Positions 50,721 to 64,000 of a DNA stretch of 64,000 nt are shown piece after piece. Source of the stretch: Urechis unicinctus (Eukaryota; Annelida; Polychaeta; Xenopneusta; Urechidae); assembly GCA_034190875.2 (NCBI GenBank), contig CM067350.1, positions 20,668,855 through 20,732,854 on the forward strand, written 5' to 3'. Below the pieces are notes generated by a model. The model was not told the origin of the DNA, ran no database searches, and saw nothing but the letters and a program-made list of their open reading frames with translations. How positions within the stretch are numbered: the stretch's first letter is position 1; each line of letters opens with the position of its first letter. Made by a program: the position numbers and the translations under genes.

Positions 50721-51715
50721 ATGCTGTCTATGTGTCACTGTTGTTCTCGTGTTTATAAGCGCAAAGGCATATTCCAGTCTGCTATTACACCAATAATCAA
50801 AAATAGCAATGGGGATATAAGCGATATAAATAACCATCGGCCCATTGCTGTCGTCACATCTTGTTCGAAACTTTTTGAATTAGTGCAACTCGATATCACA
50901 GACGGGTATCTTACTGCCTGTGATAATCAATTTGGCTTCAAGGCCGGTCACGCAACCGATTTATGTATTTACACCGCTAAGAGCATCATCAAATATTATA
51001 AATATTTTAGCAGCTCTGTGTACACATGTATCTTTATGCGTCTAAGGCCTCCGACAAGGTCAATCATTAGTTGCTGTTCAAACAGCTCATCAACCATGGT
51101 ATACCATTGAGCTTAGTCAGAATTTTAATGTTTTGGTATCAGAAACAGTTAATCTGAGTGAACTGGGATGGTGTATCGTCTCGCTATTTTACTGTATCAA
51201 TTGGCGTTTGACAAGGTGGAATTTTATCCCCTAATTTATCTCATGTGTATGTCGATGATCTTTCAAATCATGCATCGGCTGTTATATTGATGATATTTTT
51301 ACTAACCATGGATTTAATGCGGACGATCTATGGCTGATGTAACCTTGAGGAAATGGATTGCAAAAATGTCTTGACCTTTGTTCTCGATTCGGAGCTCAAC
51401 ATGATGAAGTGTTCAATCCATCCAAATCCGTTTGCATTGTGTCTCAACCATAGACCCGTTAACTGTTCTGTTCATAAGTATCGTCGAATGATATACAATT
51501 GCAGTATGTTGAAAAAATGGAAATATTTAGGTCTTATGGTAAATGCAAACAGTGTCGCAAGATTTCAAGCATATGTCGGAATATCTACTTACGCATTTAT
51601 GAAGTCGATAGAGCTGTCCAATAACTTATTAATACAATCTTCGAATGATTGTTCTATAGTAGGGTCTGGTGCCATATGGACCCATTGGTACCGTATTTTA
51701 TATGCACCGCATTGA
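50721..51715 (+). pseudogene. LINE (CR1/jockey-like) reverse transcriptase to C-terminus, uninterrupted copy
   Basis: Contains the same reverse transcriptase motifs as 22,909-23,173. It then continues through YYKYFSSSVYTC and, in shifted frames, FKQLINHGIPLSLVRILMFWY, QGGILSP, the active-site remnant FNADDLWLM (51,330), KYLGLMVNAN (51,530) and the terminal SNNLLIQ...HWYRILY (to 51,715). Frameshifts and in-frame stops make it non-functional; the endonuclease and first RT blocks are missing. Because it is continuous it documents the unoccupied site of the Gypsy insertion at 23,174-30,707. Confidence 0.82.
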
Positions 51716-52024
51716 ACGCTTACTTGATGCATGTCTTGTATACTCTGTGACTGAAATAAACTATATTTATTATATCGAATAGCTTTAATACATATGTTGT
51801 GTACTCCATGCTTGTTTTTTATTAATTACAGCATTGATAGATATAATACTTATTTCAGAGAGAGAAGAAAAACATAAAGCCCTTATAAAATCACCGTTTA
51901 TTTCATACACCAACAACAAATATAATCATGTAAATAGACACAATCGCTCTCTATATTTCTATTTGATCAAAAAGTAAACAGTCCTGAGAAAAGTCCTATA
52001 TATCAATTTAAGTTAAAACCACTA

Positions 52025-52368
52025 ACTTAACAGTCCCATATAGTTCCATATGACCGCACGGTAATGGTACTAGACCGGAACCCTGGGGTTCGAAACGTTG
52101 GCGATTATATATACGCCCCAATGACGCAACAAAATGGCCGTATTGAATAATACGGGGCCTACCTGTGTCTGAAAGTAGGGCATGTTCAACTGTTGGCCAC
52201 GAGCTGCACGGGGCCCCTACGGGGCCAACAATCGTCACACAATCGTACGGCCCCGCAAAGGGGAAACGCTGCACGCCGTGGTAGCCTGCTGGGGCTCGCA
52301 GGGTTTAGGCCCGTATGGGGAGCATAGGGAGCCTGTAAACAGCCCATCAGTCTCTTGAGACCTAGGCA
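52025..52368. repeat. GC-rich repeat with B-box-like word, block C' end
   Basis: Paralogue of 31,700-32,040; an extra ggtagcc is present near 52,280. Ends at cctaggca, the right boundary of the tandem duplication. Confidence 0.35.
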
Positions 52369-52384
52369 TATGGAGGTCAGGTGG

Positions 52385-52610
52385 TAACGATTAATGCTCC
52401 TCATGTTGTGGCATCACGTAATGCTCCTTATGTCAGTACATCTTATTATGGTTCCTCTATCATTGCATTGCCTTTAATGAAATGACAAAGTGCAATGATG
52501 TAAGTGCAACTACCTCATGCAATGGTCCTGATGTCATGACATCGTGCAGTGTTAGATCATTGATGACAAGTGATGACATCGCGTAGTGCTCTTTGTGCTA
52601 CTATTTGAAG
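52385..52610. repeat. Degenerate ~27-bp tandem repeat
   Basis: Units of the type gtaatgctccttatgtca..acatc recur at about 52,391, 52,418, 52,519 and 52,580 with intervening decayed units. Confidence 0.5.
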
Positions 52611-52879
52611 CCTGCGGGTGTATTGCTGCTTTCTTTGCCTCATAAATATATATGTATTGTGGTGAATACAATAAACACTGGCGATATTCCATCCCTCGGA
52701 CCACAGCGTTCGGTGGGTTACTCAGAGTGTTTTTTGCCACGTGTTTGACCTTGGTTACTATCACACGTAATTTTATTCGCAGAGAATGTGTCTTGTGCTT
52801 CTTTAAAATATCGCATCATCGAAAGCATTATTAACCTTGGAAATTTGTGTTATCAATGAAAGAATTGATGGCGTATCTT

Positions 52880-53215
52880 ATGCATCAGGCGTTGTAGCTT
52901 CCTTTGACCCCACGAGTCAGAGAATGCAACTGGGGGAAAGAATACACAAAGACATTTTCCACAGTCAGATATCTTGTTTTCTGAAATAACTTTCCATTCC
53001 TGACCATCAATTGCAAAAGATTAAGTAAGCCCCAATGACATCCTCTTTTGTAGTACAATATGAGACCATACATTAACAGGGCATAAGTTACAGCCATATA
53101 ACAGTGATCGAAAGGCTATTGGTAAGCAAATACAAAAGTCGGTATCCTTTATACAAGCGCACATGTGGCATTTGACGTTGTTAGGCAACAACACACATTT
53201 GCTACCTCTAAACTG
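52880..53215. repeat. Diverged relative of the 6-kb unit (part around 2.7-2.95 kb)
   Basis: Direct-orientation similarity: gtgatcgaaaggctattggta and gtggcatttgacgttgttag here correspond to gtgatggaaaaggctattaat and atggcatttgatgctgctag at 2,798 and 2,853. Confidence 0.6.
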
Positions 53216-53279
53216 ATCTCTGAGTGCAGATAAAGCAGATTCTTAGGACAGGGTCCAGATTAAGGTAAATAATGATGTT

Positions 53280-53640
53280 GAAAATCAGTCAAAGCTCGAA
53301 TTAACTGACCGCTTCGCAATAGAATCTCATATTAACGCCCATAATGACAAGTTACCCTCACACAACGAGCAATATTTCAGGTCGATTGATACAGATACTT
53401 TTTGGGATAGAAAAATACTTTGTCATTGTTTTGGGATAAAACCATGCAGTGTTATAGCTACACCTAGAGGGCTCGCTCCGACAAGCTGTTTGTTGATTAT
53501 GAAACTACATGAATACACGCCCGCCATTAGTCGACGATACAATGAAGTCGCAAAAAGCATATAGGACTGCTGATCTGACATCCAGGGACTCAGAGTCAGT
53601 TAGAGATATGGAGTCATCCGATAGGTCGAGGTGACCACGC
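53280..53640 (-). repeat. Inverted relative of 36,545-37,530
   Basis: Reverse complement of this segment aligns with 36,550-36,790 (ggatgactccatatc; cgacgatac/gtatcgtcg; aacaaagtatt) and with 37,400-37,530 (cctgaaatattg; taacgcccata). The 600 bp lying between those two parts in the 36-37 kb copy is missing here. Confidence 0.75.
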
Positions 53641-54560
53641 CCCCGAATGAATCCATGTGGTTTTAAATGACGTTATAACAAAGCTAACTGGTTGCTACCG
53701 GCCTTTGCGGCAATAAACGAGATCCAATTGTGGCTGGTGCATTGAACGTCTATTTGTATGTTATAATGGATGCTCAGCTGAAAAGTACAGCTCTGTACTG
53801 AAAGACCTACGCGAGCAGACCCGCTGGATCATGACTCATTTGAAGACGCCCTGTGTGACAATGATGTGATCCCGACAAGATGGGACGAAAGCTACTAGCA
53901 GAGAACAAATACACAAAACTACTGCTGAAGACTGAGCAACCTACCGTCTATGCTGTTTTTCGCGATTGAAAGTATCTTGCTTCTGACCAGCTGGACAGCA
54001 GCTGGGTCAACGGTTGCCGACGTTGACCTAGATGATGTACTTAAGTAAGCAACATGACCTCGATTGCGCCGTTTGGTAGAGATGTCCTTGTCCGCTCCCT
54101 TACATTCTCTGGAAGCAGCTTCTTATTCTCTGGTTACGAAGCTGTCAAGTGGATGCGGAACGTAAAAGTCATGATATGACAATCCAGCAGCTTCAGTGTT
54201 CACAGGCAGCATGGGCCAGAAGCGAACATAGCGAATACACTTCACCAACGAGGAGCTTATCTGCCAGGGTAATGCCGGACATACTTTCCGGAAAGTCGAC
54301 GATGCTATGCGTGAGAACTACAGGCAAATCCGTGGACCCACTGAACTCTGAACTGGTCACACAGGTGCACTGGTCGCGTACAGGCTTCCTTAGTTGGCCA
54401 AACGTATCAGCGGGTATTTGGAGACTAGTGCTAGTTAGCATATCTAATGGATCGCACGACTGGTGGCATGCAAACCATCTACTATAGTCCTAAGGGCTAT
54501 TGGAAATGCATAACAATAACCAAAAAGCTTACAGCAGCGGCGAGGGTTTTCGAGGAAGTT
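53641..54560. other. Moderately GC-rich stretch, unidentified, probably part of an element
   Basis: More GC than its surroundings, with frames up to 112 codons (54,149-54,487) but no recognisable motif. It lies immediately upstream of the integrase remnant and may be the decayed upstream part of the same element. Confidence 0.3.
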
Positions 54561-54840
54561 GTCAGGGGTTAAACAAAAAAGCACGATACATGGTAAATAT
54601 ACCTGCCAATCCCGAAACACATTCCCAAGCCAAAACTTGATATGTGTTTAGGCCTAATGAGATTTAGGTCAGCCCTGGACGGGAGTTCATGGGAGCAGTG
54701 AACCAACTGATGGCCAAGCATGGGGTCTCCGTCAGGCGTGGCCGTGTGGATGTGCATTGAGAACAGGCTATTTTGGAACGCTTTAACTTTGGACACCAGT
54801 ACGCTGTGGAGTTTAAACTTCCATCTGGGGAATGATCAAC
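54561..54840 (+). pseudogene. Retroviral-type (rve) integrase remnant
   Basis: In shifting frames one reads IYLPIPKHIPKPKLD, then PGREFMGAVNQLMAKHGVSV, RRGRVDVH and, after a stop, EQAILERFNFGHQYA. This is the pattern of integrases of Polinton/Ginger-like elements (DpGrEF.g....L..H.V..RRGR.d.Hr.Q.ivERFN). The second catalytic D is replaced by serine (SPGREF), while the final E (ILERFN) remains. About 40-60 residues between the PKPKLD block and PGREF are missing, and stops interrupt it. It is unrelated to the Gypsy integrases at 25.6-30.6 kb. Confidence 0.65.
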
Positions 54841-54899
54841 CATATGGGTTTATGAAAATGGCATCATGATAATTTACTCTGCCTCTGTCAGGGGTACGG

Positions 54900-57800
54900 G
54901 CGTTATGTGTCAAAGTTCTCGTTCTAATTCGATTTACTACGTAAATAGTACTGACTTAACCGGATACTGGTACTGGCTACAGTGTCACATCAAACTAGTC
55001 ATTAGTGAGATATAACGCGGCAATGAGATCCGATTGGAACAAACGCAAGGCAATTGTCTGGAGCCAACCATGCTTGCCATGTCGGCAGTATCTTATTGAC
55101 GCTGACATGAGTTGAAACAATGAAATGACTTTCACTGGGGACGGGGTGTCCATAAAACATGTTTATCGGTCTCAGTCCAATTAGTGCACTCATATATCAG
55201 GAAGGCAATGTTTGAGAATGATCTAGTCATATAATTGTAAGTTACTGGCACCATGGAACCTTAGCATGCAAGACGATAGATCGAGTTAATTCTCGCCTCA
55301 AGTGTCTGCTGACATCAAGGATAAACAGGCAACAAAAAATTCCCAATCTTCCTTTGCATAGAATGCCGCGCGTCAACATCATTCTTTTCGTAAGGCATTG
55401 CCATAATGACTTATAATTGCATGTTGCTACAAAAGCGTCATTATGGTCAACCCATGAATAATAACACGGGGCATTTGTTGTTTGACTCGAGTATGTAGGA
55501 TTAACTTTGATCTTATTTAACAATATTAGAACTCCTTCCACGAAACTTTGATGACCAGTAAGCCCAATAACGAGTTGAAAGCAGGTGCCTCACTAACGTC
55601 TGAAATGTTGCACAGTAGCCATTTGGTTAAAGTCTTCAGAACAACTATTGTATATGCGTATGTAAGTATATTTGTGGGAGGACCAATTTGGTGAACATCA
55701 TCTTTCATGTAGTCCTAAATCAATCCCAAGGGGTGCATGGAAGGGAAGTATAAAGCTTTTATAGGATGCTAAGGAACTCCAAAAGCGGGTATTATGAACT
55801 TATGGGCCGCCGCTGACCGTTTGTCTATCGTCGTGTATTGTACCCCCGAGTACCATATATACCTGTATGTAGCCATTACGCCAAGGTGACCTCCTTCAAT
55901 CAGCCCGTGAAAGACAACACACGGCACGTAAACTTCCATTTTATCTGATATAGACGACAATGTGCTCCTTTAGTCATCATTACAGGCAATGTTGATGGCT
56001 TAATAACGATACAGTCGTTCCCCTGAGGGCCAAGACGAATGTTCGTGGCCTGATGCTGTGGCTGGTTTGACAGTTATTCTATCGATGGAACAATCACAAG
56101 TTTAACTTGAATTGACTTTATTAAAGCTTTTAATCTGGTAATCATGTCAGTCAATTGCACAGCAGAACATCAACGGAAGGCGAGGTTTTCCTGGTGTGGT
56201 GGAATGAAACGTATCCTATCATGTATAAAGCCAAATATCACTTGACCCAAAAACTGGGAGAGCATTCCCCAACGACATTTCTCAACCCTTACGATGATAA
56301 TTTTGAATCGTCTACGCTCTGTTGACTAACGAAACGGCGCTTAATGTTCTGAAATGTGTTGACATATTCCAGTTTGATAGCTGTAATTATGTAAGCATCA
56401 GGACACCCATGATGCAATGTTTCTTATATAAAATAATCGAGCGAATCTGCTGTGACCACTCTCGCTCGAGGCCATTCTAGCGAACTATTATATATACAAA
56501 TCCTCGTGGCATTGGGAGCCCGGTTACCCGATTGGTAACTCGCTAATATGACAAGCAAGGTAGACAGGCCGTAGGCGTAAGATAGGTAGGGGGGTGCTCG
56601 GTGTGGGGTTCGTTAGAAAAGAAAAAAAGGATAATAACATATTGCTAGTTACATACAACGCATTTTCAATTGGTCGACACTGATTGTTAGTTGATATGTT
56701 GACGCCAAAGAGATAAAAAATTGGTAATATGTCATTAAATGTAAAACAATTATACGCAGGTGTTGAGCTACTTATCAAGTTTACCTAGTGGAATGTTGAT
56801 GACTGATCATCAATGCTATAATTATATGTTGTTATAACCTGATATTCTACCATGTTAAGCTAACAAGGTACAATAAAAATGTATGAGATTGATTTTCTTA
56901 AATGCAGAATCGTTCATTCCTATCAGAGATAGTTTTGGTTCGTCCTTGCACAGTAAATGCGATGCTAGGGTCAAGGAGGATCAGGTAGGTCCAAACGAAT
57001 TCTCGTTTATATTCATGTGTTGTTTAGCCAGCATAGGCAAATTACATTAGTCATTCCGATTCAGTAAACATTTAGCCTGCTCAAGGACAATAATATATAA
57101 TCAATGCAAACGAACCAATTAAGTAGGCTTTATTCAGAAATGGAAAGTACTTATCGCATTGATTATTTGGCCTCATGTTAATTGGTTTTGCTCATATGTC
57201 TACAGATGCGGTTTACATGTATTCTTGATTAGTTTTGAATGAATACTTGTGTTTGAATTGAGCAAGTATTTGTTGCATGACCCCTACATCGTTCACGATT
57301 CACATATACAGCAACTGCAAGTATGAGTTTACGGATTGGCTGTAGTATGTAAAAACATTTTAGACATATATTTCAGCCTTTATTGAATATGTTGATTTAA
57401 GGCGAGATACGACTGATATCATGATGATTTCAGTAGAAACGAATCTTGTTACTTCACAAAACTTGCTTACTGTCTTGAGTCTTCACCTAACAATAATTTT
57501 ATACCCGCTGTGTCTGTTGATGCTCTTATGATTGGGTGTTAAGGTGATTCAGACTAAGTTAAAAGCATCAAGGAGCACTCAATCACTTCTTCATGCGATC
57601 TCCATTGTCAGAAATGATAACAATATTGAGGCTACGAAGCCTCTTTTGGTAGGTATTGAAAAAACCCTCAACTAATTTTCCGTCACCCATCATGATTTTT
57701 CATCAATTCGGTAAGTCTGTAGACAGCAAGTGTGCTTCAGGGAACGTTTAAACTGACAGCTTCCTTTAATGTTGTTGTCTCAGGAAACTATCAACCCATG

Positions 57801-58000
57801 AGGAGTCACCGAGGTATAAAATTAAAGGGTGACCTGATTTATCTCATAAGCTAGAAATACCCTACATCAACTTGTGATTCCCAACTAAAAATATCGCCAC
57901 TACCACTACAAATTGCACCTTACAATGTGGCATAGAGCATATCATAAAAGAGCTTACATGTCAAGGTCATAAATATCGACAATTGTGTAGTGACATGCGT
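54900..58000. repeat. Diverged tandem duplication, first copy
   Basis: Aligns in order with 58,020-62,100. Anchors: gagccaaccatgcttgccatgt (55,058) with gagcaagccacgctttccatgt (58,126); cgtcattatggtcaac (55,436) with tgtcattatggtcaat (59,084); tgtagccattac (55,867) with tgtagccatac (60,020); gcagaatcgttcattcc (56,905) with tagaatcgatcgctcc (61,179); catttagcctgct (57,069) with catctagcctgct (61,320); cttcatgcgatctccattgtc (57,589) with gatgcgatcgccacagac (61,909). Spacing grows from 3.1 to 4.3 kb through indels. 57,570-57,770 also resembles 90-330 of the 6-kb unit. No genes recognised. Confidence 0.65.
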
Positions 58001-62100
<4,100 letters not shown>

Positions 62101-64000
62101 AATCCAGAATATATCATATATTATAAAGGTATGATCAATTAAAAGCCATAGTTCGACACGAGTGTTGTAGTGCATCATGAAATGAATACAGAATAATTAC
62201 TCACGTTGTTCGGTAAAAAAAATCTGCATCACTACAATGTGTTAAAAAAACAGACCGGTCAGCGGGGGAAGCTTTAAAAACAATTGACCTCTTCGTGCAA
62301 GTTACATTACTCAATATAGTGACCATAACGTTGTACGTTTACACACTAGTCGGACCACACTGATGTTGATGACGTCTACCACATATATTTGAGCGCGTCG
62401 ATGTTCTTCTGCCAATGAGGAAGTGGTCTATATATCCAGTATCAGAGATGAGCATGCAATATCAATAACATATGAACAATTCCCGATGAAAAGAGCCATA
62501 TGACTGTTCAAAGTTGCGTGGTAACGTCAATTATAGAATACCATGATATCAGCTTTAAAATCTACATGATCGATTGAAATAACATTTTATTTACTATTGG
62601 TATTCATTTTACTGAATGCTGTCTGGTGCACATTATCAAACTGCTAGAGACCGATCGAATGATTGTTAAAGTGTTGTTCAAAGCTAAAATTGCAACGTTT
62701 TGATGTTTGTTGATAAATTGTGTCTGTTCCCGCGAAGGGTTACCGAGCATTCTCTTAATCAAAATATAGCGTCGTGCTTATTTGTCGTCAGTACCTCTTT
62801 GAGCTTCGTATTTGGTCGCCACAAACCCAATGGTTGGATACTGGCAACTTGAGAGTATCTGGGTTTGCCATTCAAGTGTTTTGCATGCCATAGTTTATTC
62901 GAACGTATCGATTGAACATCCTGTAACATGGGAACAGAAAGATTGCTCAACATAGCACCCTAAGGACATTGCGTCATGGGGTCAAATATTTATCTGATGC
63001 AAACATGAACAATGTCGCGTCCCCGTGGTTCAATAATATCCCATATCATAGAGACTACGAGGAGAGAGTTCGCAAGAGATTATGGGTAGATGGTTTGGTC
63101 AAAGTGCGATAACATTTAGTGTGCCGTATCGATGAAATCAACTCATCCAACAACTGCGAAAGTTGAGAGCGACATTAAAACCCAGTGTAACATTTAATTT
63201 CTTCCTATGAAATAGCATTTTCTAGTTTACAGATAACAATGGATCCTGGCCAAGCATGAATGTGCTATAGGGTTGTACATCTTAATGTCAGAATATTGGC
63301 TTATGGGGTGGTATTGCGCCATCATACCAATCAATGCGCAGTGCCGCTGCTCTATCAAAGACGTCACATTCACGACAGCGCTGATCAGATATAGAAACGA
63401 CTCGAGTCATGAGAATGCTGAATTATCGTTCGAATATTGACGACACATAACTGATTCTTTCGTTTCTATTTCAGTAGAAGTCTTTTCATACAGCTGTTTT
63501 GCGTCGTAGTGATTAACATGAGGTTCCCTACTTGAATGATATAAGTAGGTAATCACTCAATATTAGATAGCGCACTATTTCTTACGACTTTCGGGATATA
63601 TAATTCACTAATATTTTCCTAAAATGTAAAGACTTCCATATATCAACAAGGTTTACAGCCGTTATTTTTGTGTATCTGCCAGGTTCCGATAAAACAATGA
63701 TAACAACAGCACAGTAAAAAAATTAAAAGAATTATGAAAGTGGTATATATATATATTTCTCCTGCGCTACCACACACACGCATTCGATATGCATTAACAC
63801 TGTAAGGATGATACTGGCACTGCTGAAAGGTTTTAACATCATAAACAGTATGGTGAGATACCATATGCAGGGTGGTAGCTACTGATACATTGTCCACAGG
63901 TGTACTAAGTGACATGCCACATATCACATTGTGACCATTCAGGCGTGCTGTTAAAATCCCATTTCATATGGTGCACAACCCGAAATATCCACGATAACAT
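62101..64000. other. AT-rich DNA, nothing recognised
   Basis: No coding, RNA or repeat feature that I can support, apart from a short (TA)8 at about 63,742. Confidence 0.4.

Noticed and set aside
54149-54487. 112-codon plus-strand frame as a gene
   Set aside because: A fully overlapping minus-strand frame exists, there are no recognisable motifs, and it lies in an element remnant; kept only as unidentified sequence.

Overview
The window looks like a repeat-rich, AT-rich metazoan nuclear region. It has Gypsy and LINE polyprotein remnants of types common in molluscs, cnidarians and other marine invertebrates, long (AT)n arrays, a minisatellite, a MITE and large tandem duplications. I cannot name the species. 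There is no bacterial-style gene density, rRNA, confident tRNA or CRISPR array, and no intact host gene can be assigned with confidence.

Layout. (1) 1-16,216: two full copies and one partial copy of a ~6.05-kb tandem repeat (macrosatellite) without convincing coding capacity; it is mosaic in similarity, and the third copy holds a 123-bp inverted patch. (2) 16,217-17,098: spacer with a minus-strand retroelement gag fragment. (3) 17,099-52,368: a tandem duplication of a ~7.4-7.7 kb unit (block A, 'tail', (AT)n, block B, block C), opened up by later insertions. Unit 1 (17,099-32,040) carries two head-to-tail Gypsy elements (23,174-30,707) inserted in a LINE reverse-transcriptase pseudogene. Unit 2 (32,041-52,368) carries a 2.8-kb segment with a diverged second A-type copy and a 227-bp MITE (37,574-37,800). 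Unit 2 also has a 9.84-kb segment (38,873-48,714) sitting inside the (AT)n array. That segment is bounded by 20-bp inverted repeats and oppositely oriented ACCATTTTGG-type motifs, and it holds a 3.3-kb minisatellite and exon-like open frames. Block B'-C' of unit 2 gives the empty site for the Gypsy insertion. (4) 52,369-64,000: old diverged repeats, including segments related to the 6-kb unit and to the A/tail blocks, a diverged tandem duplication (~54.9-62.1 kb), a retroviral-type integrase pseudogene near 54.6-54.8 kb and a fourth (AT)n array.

The elements do not form a pathway; the biology visible here is genome turnover. An ancient repeat superfamily has been duplicated in both orientations, homogenised in patches and invaded by retroelements and DNA transposons. 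The most interesting candidate is the 9.84-kb segment in the microsatellite, which has features of a large TIR transposon carrying a minisatellite and possibly captured exons. All homology statements come from reading the sequence by eye; no database search was run.
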